A DNA stretch of 44,588 nt, taken from assembly GCA_949292795.1 (NCBI GenBank), contig CASFBR010000039.1, forward strand, positions 1-44,588. The letters are read 5' to 3'. Origin of the DNA: an uncultured Eubacteriales bacterium (GTDB taxonomy: Bacteria; Bacillota; Clostridia; Lachnospirales; Lachnospiraceae). Shown in pieces: positions 1-7,430 of this stretch. The position numbers were made by a program, and so were the translations under genes. Positions within the stretch are counted from its first letter, which is position 1. Each line of letters begins with the position of its first letter. Below the pieces are notes generated by a model, which was given only the letters and a program-made list of their open reading frames with translations, ran no database searches and was not told the origin of the DNA.

Positions 1-863
1 TCCGGCGCCGCATAGCCGATATAAGGCCAGCTTTGATGACGGTTTAATCCCCTGAGCTTGATCCGTTTGCCGTTAAGGAAAAAGCCTTCCGCGTTAAATG
101 CCACCGTACGGAAGCCAAAACGAACGGTTCTGCAATCGGAAACAACACCATTTTTGATCAGCTCCAGTCTTAAAGTGTACAGATAAGGATCTGAGACACT
201 CCACAGGCTCACCGGATTCACCCTCAGGGAGAAAAAGCCTGTATATGCCATCTCCTCTGTTGCCGCTGCCACATTTCCCTCCATATCTGTAAGCGTTCCC
301 TTTACGGTACACCTCTCCGGACCGGCAGCCTCCATAGATACCTCCATAAGGCCGTCCATATCTCCCCGGACAAAAACATCGGTAAAATGGACGGGCTCCC
401 TCACATCCAGCCACACCGGCCGGTATATCCCGCCAAAAGTCATATAATCAATCACGTTGCCAAAAGGCGGTATATTTAAATTCTCCCGGCTATCCAGACG
501 GATGGCAAACCGATTGACCTGATCAAAGCTTACCGCTTCCGTAACATCTGCCTCAAAGGCTGTATAGCCGCAGCTATGCGTACAGATCAGTTGTCCGTTA
601 CAATAAACTGACGCTTCGTGGGCTGCTCCCTCAAAAATAAGGACGATCCGCCGGCCGGCCCAGGCTCCCGGGATCATTCGCTCGCACACATAACCGCTGA
701 CCATCTGATAATCCTTTTCATTACAATAATTCGTCTCCATCATGGAAACCGTGTGCGGGATACGCACCTTTTGATACCCCATCTTTTCCAGGCAGCCGCC
801 CTGAAGTAACTCCTCACAAAATTTCGGTGTAAAATACCACTGATCGTTTAATGCAATTCTCAT
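1..863 (-). CDS. Glycoside hydrolase family 2 protein, N-terminal part (runs off the window)
   Basis: This is the N-terminal 287 residues of a GH2 enzyme (beta-galactosidase, beta-glucuronidase or beta-mannosidase type); the 3' end lies outside the window. The start is ATG at 863, 7 nt after GGGAG. The visible part has the sugar-binding jelly-roll domain (about residues 30-165, with FEGAAHEASVYCNG and FGGIYRPVWLDV), then the immunoglobulin-like domain. It ends in the hallmark entry to the TIM barrel, LRGLNRHQSWPYIGYAAP. The catalytic glutamates are beyond the edge, so the substrate cannot be judged. No signal peptide is seen, so it is probably cytoplasmic. Its ATG overlaps the stop of the upstream c-di-GMP protein (ATGA), which suggests translational coupling. 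The family call is firm; the substrate is unknown. Confidence 0.9.
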   Translation of the reverse strand, partial: MRIALNDQWYFTPKFCEELLQGGCLEKMGYQKVRIPHTVSMMETNYCNEKDYQMVSGYVCERMIPGAWAGRRIVLIFEGAAHEASVYCNGQLICTHSCGYTAFEADVTEAVSFDQVNRFAIRLDSRENLNIPPFGNVIDYMTFGGIYRPVWLDVREPVHFTDVFVRGDMDGLMEVSMEAAGPERCTVKGTLTDMEGNVAAATEEMAYTGFFSLRVNPVSLWSVSDPYLYTLRLELIKNGVVSDCRTVRFGFRTVAFNAEGFFLNGKRIKLRGLNRHQSWPYIGYAAP

Positions 864-3800
864 ACCGCTTCTCCCTTTTTCATTTTATCATTCGCTTTAT
901 TGTATGTCCTCTGCGTCAGGCAGGCAGACAGTATTTTTGCGATCGTTCCGACACTTTCGATCTGCTCCGGGTTCCAAAGCCTTAATATCCGGCAGTCATC
1001 AAAGCCGATGAATCCGCGGAAATGGCTGCCGTCTAAAAGCGCGCACTGGAAAACGGCTTTGATTTTTCCATCGCCAAGCAGCCGGCGGTAATACTCCGGC
1101 AGCTGATCCACATCCGGACATACGAAAATACCGTTTTCATCAAACAGACGTATATAATTATCCCGGCCGCCGAACTGTTCATATGGATAATCGGCAAAAT
1201 CATCCATTTTAGAAGTAATCCCACGTCCGCACCACTCATAAGTATTTGTGACAAAGCTGCCATCCGGCGATTCTTCAAAAATATATCCCCGGCTCACATC
1301 CAGCGTCTGTCCCACAGCTGCCAGCACATCCCGGATACCCTGATCGATGTCCGGTGAACGATACAGCACATCGGCCGCCTTTGTAACCAGCTTAAACAAT
1401 GTATCCTTCGGAGATTCAAAAGATTCGATCATTGTGCTGGCCGAATGTCCGGGTGTAAATCCCTGCACCGGCCCTTTGCCGTCCCGCTCCTGGTACATGA
1501 CAAAAATATTTTTTCCCATTGATTTTGCCAGATACAGAGCCATATCGCTCTTTTTAAATAATGTCTCGTAAGTATGTCCGTCCTGACCCGCTAAAGCAAT
1601 GCCGATGCTGCACGACGGATCAAAAGCGACCTGATTTTCTGAAAAAATCCGGTGACAGGCATCAATGATGAAGCCGGCCCGTTCCTGCGCGACCTTCGGC
1701 GATGGAATATGACCCATAAAAACTAAAAATTCATCGCCGCCAATACGGGAGAGAATATCGCCGGCCCGAAACAGCTTTCCGAGCTCCCCTGCAAATGCCC
1801 GGAGCACGGAATCACCAAACAGATGGCCGTAGCTGTCGTTGATCTGCTTAAAATTATCCATATCGATAATAAGCATGGCTCCAAGCTCCTCCGGGTCCAT
1901 ATCTGCCAGAATGGCCTCGATTTTATGCCGGCCCGCATTTTTATTATAAAGCCGGGTCAGTCCGTCTCTTTGAGCCTCTTCCTCTAAAACTGCCACAGCA
2001 CGGCGCTCGGCATCAATGTCCATCAGCAGCCCGACCACTTTATAAACACAGCCCTGCTCATCGGCCAGGGAGGTTGCCCGCGCTTTGCTCCAGCGGTAAC
2101 GCCCGTCATTATCTGCCAGCCTGAAAATCTGCTCCCGGTATACCGGCCCTTCTTTAAGCGCCTTCATCATCTCCCGGATTGCCGGAATATCCTGCGGATG
2201 GATATGGGATTTTTGGGGCAGCGCTTCGCAAAAATGCCCGCTGACCGGACGGTAGCCGTACTTCTTTTCCCAGTTGGAGGAATACGTCATATGATCGCCG
2301 GCCGCATCCCATTCAAAAATAATATCATTGGACTGCGCCATAATGATCTCATGGCGTTTGAGTATTTTTTCCAGTTCATCCCGTACCGCCGCCATGTGGG
2401 AAACATCCATAACCATACATTGAAGATAGCTTTCGCCGTCCGAATCTAAAATGAGGGCCCCCTTTGCGTGCACCCATATCTTTGAGCCGTCTTTGCACAG
2501 CATCCGAAACTCACATTCTGCGGTTTTCCCTTTCTTTAGCTGTGCTGTCAGCAGCTTGCGGACATGCCGGACATCCTCCGGAAAAACAAGACGCGCCAGC
2601 TGGCCGCGGCTCTGTGCGTTAAGCTCCTGCGGCGTATAGCCGAGCACCGTACTAAACCATGGACTGACATGCACGATCGTCAGCCATTGATCGTAGTGTA
2701 AAAGCGCCAGCCCTCCCAGTGTATCAAATTCTTCCCTCCGGCCGCCATCTGACGGCAATAGCTGCGCTTTTGCAGATATTTCCGGAGCATTATCGCTCCC
2801 GGCACTTAAAACTGTGCCGATTCGCCATACGAGCAGCGCGCGCTTTTGATGGGTATTTTGCGCATCCACCCGAAGCCATGTCTCCTCGCAGGGTATATCC
2901 ACGCCGTCCCTGCGTATCCGGAAGCTGCGCTCGAACCGAAGCAGGCCGTTGTGAAAAAAGGCTTCGATTTTTTTTGTCAGCGCTTCCGTCAGGCCATGCT
3001 GATCCTCGGGCGTCACCGCTGCGCGGACAAACCGGCTGTACGCCGTCTCAAAACGGTCTTCTGTCTTTAGCGGGGCAAACAGCGGATCCGACAGATAAAC
3101 AACATGATAATAGCCCTCCGTGCAGTCAAGCTCCACAACCGTGCGGTCCATATACTGAAGCAGCGCAAAATACCGGTGACGTGCTGTCTGAGGCCGCTTA
3201 TCCGGCGTCTCCTTCCGTTCCGGCCGCTCCGGATAAAGCTTTTTCGGCTGCGGCTGATTATCCGAATATGCGGCGCTAAGCTTTTCAAACTCTGCCCGCA
3301 CCTCTTTAAACGATTCCAGAAGATCGGGAGAAAATGCCCCGCATTCTCCGTTTAAAATCATATTATAGGCCTGCTCCGGCGATAATGCTTTTTTATATAC
3401 CCGGTCGCTTGTGAGCGCGTCATAGCAGTCCGCAATACCGACAACCTGCGCACAAAGGGGAATCTCCCCGCCTTTAAGGCCGTCCGGATAGCCGCGGCCG
3501 TCCCAGCGCTCATGGTGATGACGGCATATATTATAGGCATACGAAAGATACTCCCGGTCACTCATGCGGTCCAGGCTGGCGAGCATCTCACAGCCCTTTG
3601 TCGTATGGGTTTTCATGATCGCATACTCTTCATCTGTCAGCCGCCCGGGCTTATTTAAAATGCTGTCCGGAATCGCGATCTTTCCAATATCATGCATGGA
3701 CGACGCGCTGGCAATCATGGCGATCTTTGTACTGTCCAGGCCATATTCCGGGTATCGTCCGGCTACATCGGTCAGAAGAGCTTCCGTAAACAGACGGATA

Positions 3801-4312
3801 CGGTGGATATGCTGTCCGGTTTCCACACTGCGGTACTCAATGATCGAGGACAGGGCATCAATCATTGTTGAATTGGACTCCCGGAGCTTTTCTGCCTGAG
3901 CATCAATGATCTCCTGCTGATTGAGTTTTCTTAAATTCAGCTCCACAACATTTTGTACACGCCGGTGGACCACATACGGCTCAAATGGCTTCATAATAAT
4001 ATCTGAGGCTCCAAGATCAAAGGCTTTCACCTCATTTTCCGCTGAGTCCTCCGCCGTGATCACAATCACGGGGAAGCTTCCCAGCAGCGTTTTTTCATCG
4101 AGCTCTTTAAGTACTTCATAGCCATCCTTTACCGGCATCACTAGATCAAGCAGGACAACGGCGATCCGCTCATGGTAGGAAGCTGCAAGGGTCAGCGCCT
4201 GTTCCCCGTTTTCTGCCTCCAGAAGATTATACTCATCCTCAAAAATATTTCTCAAAATAACACGGTTTAACTCCTGGTCATCGACAATCAAAATCGTATC
4301 TCTTTTTACCAT
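860..4312 (-). CDS. Hybrid response regulator: REC, HD-GYP, PAS, PAS, GGDEF, GAF (c-di-GMP turnover)
   Basis: A 1150-residue multidomain signalling protein. Residues 5-118 are a receiver domain (phospho-acceptor D56 in LLDLVMP, K108 in KPF). Residues 140-345 are an HD-GYP phosphodiesterase domain with HDIGK (207-211) and HHERWDGRGYP (266-276). A degenerate PAS-like segment follows (about 380-500), then two PAS/PAC units (about 530-640 and 655-770). A GGDEF domain has an intact GGDEF (858-862) and an RxxD inhibitory site (RAGD, 849-852). A GAF-like domain lies near the C-terminus (about 970-1130). Both c-di-GMP synthesis and hydrolysis motifs look intact, so it may be bifunctional. An ATG 12 nt further upstream (4324) is in frame, but its own codons contain the GGAGG that serves the ATG at 4312, so 4312 is preferred. 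No cognate histidine kinase is adjacent. No transmembrane segment is visible. Confidence 0.88.
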   Translation of the reverse strand: MVKRDTILIVDDQELNRVILRNIFEDEYNLLEAENGEQALTLAASYHERIAVVLLDLVMPVKDGYEVLKELDEKTLLGSFPVIVITAEDSAENEVKAFDLGASDIIMKPFEPYVVHRRVQNVVELNLRKLNQQEIIDAQAEKLRESNSTMIDALSSIIEYRSVETGQHIHRIRLFTEALLTDVAGRYPEYGLDSTKIAMIASASSMHDIGKIAIPDSILNKPGRLTDEEYAIMKTHTTKGCEMLASLDRMSDREYLSYAYNICRHHHERWDGRGYPDGLKGGEIPLCAQVVGIADCYDALTSDRVYKKALSPEQAYNMILNGECGAFSPDLLESFKEVRAEFEKLSAAYSDNQPQPKKLYPERPERKETPDKRPQTARHRYFALLQYMDRTVVELDCTEGYYHVVYLSDPLFAPLKTEDRFETAYSRFVRAAVTPEDQHGLTEALTKKIEAFFHNGLLRFERSFRIRRDGVDIPCEETWLRVDAQNTHQKRALLVWRIGTVLSAGSDNAPEISAKAQLLPSDGGRREEFDTLGGLALLHYDQWLTIVHVSPWFSTVLGYTPQELNAQSRGQLARLVFPEDVRHVRKLLTAQLKKGKTAECEFRMLCKDGSKIWVHAKGALILDSDGESYLQCMVMDVSHMAAVRDELEKILKRHEIIMAQSNDIIFEWDAAGDHMTYSSNWEKKYGYRPVSGHFCEALPQKSHIHPQDIPAIREMMKALKEGPVYREQIFRLADNDGRYRWSKARATSLADEQGCVYKVVGLLMDIDAERRAVAVLEEEAQRDGLTRLYNKNAGRHKIEAILADMDPEELGAMLIIDMDNFKQINDSYGHLFGDSVLRAFAGELGKLFRAGDILSRIGGDEFLVFMGHIPSPKVAQERAGFIIDACHRIFSENQVAFDPSCSIGIALAGQDGHTYETLFKKSDMALYLAKSMGKNIFVMYQERDGKGPVQGFTPGHSASTMIESFESPKDTLFKLVTKAADVLYRSPDIDQGIRDVLAAVGQTLDVSRGYIFEESPDGSFVTNTYEWCGRGITSKMDDFADYPYEQFGGRDNYIRLFDENGIFVCPDVDQLPEYYRRLLGDGKIKAVFQCALLDGSHFRGFIGFDDCRILRLWNPEQIESVGTIAKILSACLTQRTYNKANDKMKKGEAV

Positions 4313-4380
4313 TGTTTCCTCCATCTCATATGAAAACCCGGCAGCTTGTGCCCGGGCCGGAAAGCTTTGAAATTACTTCT

Positions 4381-4409
4381 ATCTTATCATCTGCGGCCCC
4401 CAAAATCAA
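4381..4409 (-). promoter_or_regulatory. Promoter of the REC/HD-GYP/GGDEF gene
   Basis: TTGATT (complement of 4404-4409), a 17-nt spacer and TAAGAT (complement of 4381-4386) form a good sigma-A promoter about 70 nt upstream of the start at 4312. A short hairpin (CCCGG...CCGGG) lies in the leader. No c-di-GMP riboswitch consensus was recognised there. Confidence 0.65.
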
Positions 4410-4525
4410 TGGCGGGAGTTTCCCTGTACACAATAAAAAAGAGTTCCGCCTGCAAAACTTAAGCGCCAAGCGCGGTCGCTTCAGCGACAATTTTCTTATC
4501 GCGCGCGTGCGCATCTTAAGCGAAG

Positions 4526-4569
4526 CTTTTTTATTGCATAGGAACGCAGTTTCCTATGCAATAAAAAAG
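4526..4569. repeat. Perfect 19-bp inverted repeat (bidirectional terminator-like hairpin)
   Basis: Arms 4526-4544 and 4551-4569 are exact reverse complements around a 6-nt loop. Each side carries a run of T/A, so a transcript in either direction would form a hairpin followed by U residues. The inner part, CATAGGAA-N6-TTCCTATG on the minus strand, matches a hairpin at 5681-5702 with a compensatory pair change. The stretch 4440-4525 beside it is GC-rich, with internal palindromes and a repeated CTTAAGCG, and holds no convincing gene. Confidence 0.75.
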
Positions 4570-4591
4570 GATGCCACACAGCGTGACATCC
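4563..4591 (-). terminator. Rho-independent terminator of dapA
   Basis: On the minus strand, GGATGTCAC and GTGGCATCC pair with one mismatch around GCTGT, followed by six T. It lies 68 nt past the dapA stop and overlaps the 4526-4569 inverted repeat, so dapA has two stacked hairpins downstream. Confidence 0.8.
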
Positions 4592-4658
4592 CTGATATTT
4601 ACATCCGTCCGGATGGTTACCGGTCATTCCAAGGCTTGCATATAAGCTTTGGCGGTAT

Positions 4659-5555
4659 TTATGCTTCAACGACGTTCAGTCCAAAATCTCTCATGGCCTG
4701 AGCCAGCAGCTTCGCATGAGCGTCCTCCATTTCTGTCAGAGGCAGACGAAGCGAACCGACGTTTTTGCCAAGAAGGTTCATCGCCTTCTTCACAGGGATC
4801 GGGTTGACCTCGCAAAAAAGCGCGTTGATCAGCGGAATCGCTGCCAGCTGCAGCTTACAGCTTTTTTCTACGTCGCCGTCTAAATAGCTGGCTACAATAT
4901 CATGGGTATATTTCGGCGCCACATTAGATAACACGGAAATTACACCGCTGCCGCCCAGAGACATGATCGGGACGATCTGATCGTCATTGCCCGAATACAG
5001 GTCAATGCAGCCATCTGCCAGATGCATCAGCTTTGCAATCTGGGAAATATTGCCGGAGGCTTCCTTAACTGCCACGATATTGTCACATGTCTTTGCCAGA
5101 GTCACGATCGTTTCCGGGTTGATATTGACACCGGTGCGGCTCTGGATATTGTATAAGATCAACGGCAGGTCTGTGCTTTTAGCAATCGCCGTATAATGCG
5201 CGATCAGGCCGTTTTGGGTCGCTTTATTATAGTAAGGAGACACAAGCAGCGCGCCGTCTGCTCCGGCGTCCTGGGCTTCCTTTGTCAGATAGATCGCCGT
5301 CTGCGTATCATTGGAACCGGTTCCGGCAATCACCGGCACACGCTTCTTTGCCGCAGCAGCCGCAACGCGGATACATTCCACATGCTCCGGCTCGGAAAGT
5401 GTCGAAGACTCTCCGGTCGTTCCGCAGATAATGATCGCATCTGTGCCGTTATCGATCTGCTCATCAATAAGCTCCTCAAGCTTTTCATAATTCACGCTGC
5501 CATCTGTATGCATCGGTGTAATAATCGCTACGCCTGCGCCTTTAAAAATTGACAT
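4659..5555 (-). CDS. dapA: 4-hydroxy-tetrahydrodipicolinate synthase
   Basis: A class I aldolase that condenses pyruvate with aspartate semialdehyde, the first committed step of lysine and meso-diaminopimelate synthesis. It is cytoplasmic and 298 residues long, normal for the family (about 292). GTTGES puts the catalytic threonines at 46-47. Y135 and R140 lie in LILYNIQSRTG, and the Schiff-base lysine is K164 in VAVKEASG. The start is ATG at 5555 with GGAGG 9 nt upstream; 31 in-frame upstream codons have no family similarity. It stands alone as a transcription unit. A lysine riboswitch at 5971-6133 with its terminator precedes it, separated by about 340 nt of palindromic repeat DNA. Feedback control by lysine at the RNA level is therefore expected. 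Confidence 0.96.
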   Translation of the reverse strand: MSIFKGAGVAIITPMHTDGSVNYEKLEELIDEQIDNGTDAIIICGTTGESSTLSEPEHVECIRVAAAAAKKRVPVIAGTGSNDTQTAIYLTKEAQDAGADGALLVSPYYNKATQNGLIAHYTAIAKSTDLPLILYNIQSRTGVNINPETIVTLAKTCDNIVAVKEASGNISQIAKLMHLADGCIDLYSGNDDQIVPIMSLGGSGVISVLSNVAPKYTHDIVASYLDGDVEKSCKLQLAAIPLINALFCEVNPIPVKKAMNLLGKNVGSLRLPLTEMEDAHAKLLAQAMRDFGLNVVEA

Positions 5556-5705
5556 AAATAAATTCCTCCGTCTGGTAAGTATGCATCCTGCTTGGGGCCG
5601 CACTGCAGCGAAGATGAAGCTGTCGCTTATGCGACCCGCCACAGGCAAAGAATCTCATGCAGCAGGATTCCTTCTTGCTGCACAGGAAACGGTGTTCCTG
5701 TGATT
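5556..5705. repeat. Palindrome-rich dapA leader segment
   Basis: This stretch holds no gene. It contains at least two small hairpins: GCAGCA...TGCTGC at about 5660-5682 and CACAGGAA-N6-TTCCTGTG at 5681-5702. The latter is a copy of the hairpin inside 4526-4569. It forms part of the dapA leader together with the dispersed repeat that follows. Confidence 0.6.
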
Positions 5706-5892
5706 GGGTAGGGGAAGCTTCCTTCCCCTACCCGATCATCGCGATACCCCGCTCATCTCGCGGCATTGCCACTCGATGACCGTTGCCCGTCGGAGTCCCG
5801 CCCGTGCAGGCACGGCGGGTCTTCGCTTATGCTCCGGTCGGTGCAGGGCGCGTGCCGCCGGCACGCAGCACCGTCCTCCGGACGTACCGCAC
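5706..5892 (+). repeat. Dispersed palindromic repeat, copy A (longest)
   Basis: It begins with a perfect 12-bp hairpin (5706-5717 with 5722-5733, loop CTTC). About 90 bp follow that recur at 44480-44560. Next come a CCCGCC...GGCGGG hairpin and a nested GGTGC/GCACC plus GCGTGCCG/CGGCACGC hairpin that recurs at 9262-9370. The copy lies antisense in the dapA leader and ends exactly at the riboswitch terminator. It shows no coding character. Confidence 0.8.
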
Positions 5893-5923
5893 AAAAAACA
5901 AGAGGCCGGTGCAGGCCGGCCTC
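5893..5923 (-). terminator. Terminator (expression platform) of the lysine riboswitch
   Basis: The minus strand reads GAGGCCGG, loop CCTGCA, CCGGCCTC, then TTGTTTTTT. It is a perfect 8-bp GC-rich stem with a U-tract 48 nt past the aptamer, as expected for a lysine-induced terminator in front of dapA. Confidence 0.85.
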
Positions 5924-5970
5924 AAAATATTCCATCACTTCATCCTTTGACAGACTGTTCAGATATTTTA

Positions 5971-6133
5971 AAGCAGCACTCCATCTTTCGATGACAGTCA
6001 TACAGCTTTTAACTGTATGCCCAGGGCTGTGCGGTGCATGGCCGCCCCGCCCTTCGGCATCGTCCCCTTTTGCGCCGGTTCTTCTATGCCTGCCATATCC
6101 CCGGTGCTACTGATGGAAAATGCGCCTCTACTT
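5971..6133 (-). promoter_or_regulatory. Lysine riboswitch (L-box) aptamer controlling dapA
   Basis: The minus-strand RNA shows the L-box landmarks in order. They are AAGUAG then AGAGGCGC at the 5' side, an AGUA segment, AAAAGGGGACGAUGCCGAAGG, CUGGGCAUACAG paired with GCUGUAUGACUGUC, and GGAGUGCUGCUU at the 3' side. P1 forms between 6128-6133 (AAGUAG) and 5971-5976 (CUGCUU) with one G-U pair. The similarity is to the remembered consensus and the B. subtilis lysC leader; no covariance search was run. The position 5' of dapA and the terminator just downstream support the call. Two short open frames across this region (5998-6279 and 5753-6001, joined by ATGA) are translations of the aptamer and the repeat, not genes. 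Confidence 0.9.
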
Positions 6134-6139
6134 GTTCTA

Positions 6140-6168
6140 AGGTTAGCATGTTTTTGTGTGCCTGTCAA
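6140..6168 (-). promoter_or_regulatory. Promoter of the lysine riboswitch-dapA unit
   Basis: TTGACA (complement of 6163-6168), 17 nt, then TAACCT (complement of 6140-6145). Transcription would start near 6133, exactly at the 5' strand of aptamer helix P1. Confidence 0.85.
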
Positions 6169-6311
6169 TGCCTTGTGTACTACATCACTCACATTTTCGT
6201 AACTATTCAGCCATGCGGCCGCAGAGACAAAAGCCCGGCGCAAGTTTACTTGCAGAGGTGATTTTGTCCCTGCGGACATACGGCGCTAAAACCATAACCG
6301 CTTTGGCAAGC

Positions 6312-6941
6312 TCAGCTTTGCGCGCACTCGATCTTGCTTACGGAAATTTCATACGCGGTACGCTTTTCCACCGTATCCGCGTCGAGCTTTTTCTGATAAG
6401 TACGGCTTTGAATACGCCCCCACAAATGGATATGCTCGCCCACCTGAAACTTTCCGGCAAAACGGGCATTTCTGCCCCAGCAAATACACGGCAGATAATC
6501 CGATTTTCCATAAGGGCGGTTGACCGCCAGCAAAAGGTCCGCGATCTCCCGTCCAAGAGGCGTCATCCGGTAAACCGGCTGCTTGCATATAAATCCGTTA
6601 AGGTACACGCTGTTTGGCTTTGTGCAGACCGCGTCCTTTGCAAGAACTTCAAATTCCCGGACAAATACCGACAGGATCAGCCGGTTATGGCCCTCCTCAT
6701 GCTTATTATAGGAGCGAAACTGCCCCCGGGCCTCTACGGTCTGGCCTATGTAGCTCTTTGTCACATCGACCAGCCGCTCCGATACCATCAGCGGTATACG
6801 GTCGGCCATATTGCTCAGCCGGTTCACAACAATCTCCAGCATATAAAAGCCTTCCCCAAAGACCTCGTGGCTGTAAGTAAACTCCGAATCCACAACACCT
6901 GTCACACTCACCTGATTATTTTCCAGCACCTTATCTGCCAT
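6312..6941 (-). CDS. Single-stranded DNA-binding protein-like, two OB folds
   Basis: A 209-residue protein resembling SSB. Residues about 105-209 are the clearer OB fold (LLLAVNRPYGKSDYLPCICWGRNA, then GEHIHLWGRIQSRTYQKK). Residues about 8-100 look like a second, more diverged OB unit (VSVTGVVDSEF...VEARGQFRSY). Classical SSB has one OB fold and an acidic DDDIPF-type tail. Here the protein ends KIECAQS, with no acidic tip, so it lacks the usual protein-interaction tail. It is probably a paralogue of the main SSB, which normally sits with rpsF and rpsR. It starts at ATG 6941 with AAAGGGG upstream. It is monocistronic; about 490 bp separate it from divergent typA. Confidence 0.75.
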   Translation of the reverse strand: MADKVLENNQVSVTGVVDSEFTYSHEVFGEGFYMLEIVVNRLSNMADRIPLMVSERLVDVTKSYIGQTVEARGQFRSYNKHEEGHNRLILSVFVREFEVLAKDAVCTKPNSVYLNGFICKQPVYRMTPLGREIADLLLAVNRPYGKSDYLPCICWGRNARFAGKFQVGEHIHLWGRIQSRTYQKKLDADTVEKRTAYEISVSKIECAQS

Positions 6942-7430
6942 CGCTTTTGTTCCCCTTTCTGAATTTGAGAATTTTTGCAGCGCTTACGCGTTTTGTTAAG
7001 CCGCTGCGATTTTTGTATTTCTGGCCTTGCATAAATACAGATACCATAATATTTATTCACGGCTCTTCTGTTTTAGAACCTAACCTTAACACAGATCGGT
7101 GGATTCAGAAATTATCAGATGTCGACCCAATATCCGCGGATTCGGCAATTTAAAGAAGCATGCGGGGCGAATAAGAGAATAATCACAGCGCCGGTGTCTT
7201 ATAGTGTCATAAGTTTCTTTTTAAGGCGTTTTTAAGTGCAATTACGGTGAGCGCTTCAAAAATTTTACCGATTCCCGATAAAACACCTTGAAAAAATCAT
7301 TTGATATGATAAAATGAAAAAGTTGTGAGATAATACAGACTTTTGTTTCTATACGACAGGTTTTTAGATGTACGGACAGCTTTCGCCGTATCATCCAAAC
7401 GCCGGTACAACAAAAAAGGAAGGTTAATCA
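6942..7430. other. Divergent intergenic region between ssb-like gene and typA
   Basis: It carries no gene. It holds a stem-loop at about 6977-7012 (GCAGCGCTTA pairing with TAAGCCGCTGC) in the ssb leader, a small dyad CTTAT-N6-ATAAG near 7199-7214, and the typA promoter at 7288-7315. Nothing else was recognised. Confidence 0.5.
7288..7315 (+). promoter_or_regulatory. Candidate typA promoter
   Basis: TTGAAA (7288-7293), a 16-nt spacer and TAAAAT (7310-7315), in an AT-rich stretch about 115 nt upstream of the typA start. Confidence 0.5.

Noticed and set aside
4313..4380. Possible c-di-GMP riboswitch in the leader of the GGDEF/HD-GYP gene
   Set aside because: The leader is under 70 nt and lacks the GEMM consensus; only one small hairpin is visible.
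5753..6279. Two small minus-strand open frames (5998-6279 and 5753-6001) joined by ATGA, looking like a small-gene pair
   Set aside because: They are translations of the lysine riboswitch, its terminator and the dispersed repeat; no ribosome binding sites were seen.
6156..6962. A 268-codon plus-strand open frame over the ssb-like gene
   Set aside because: It is antisense to a gene with clear family motifs and has no protein family features of its own.
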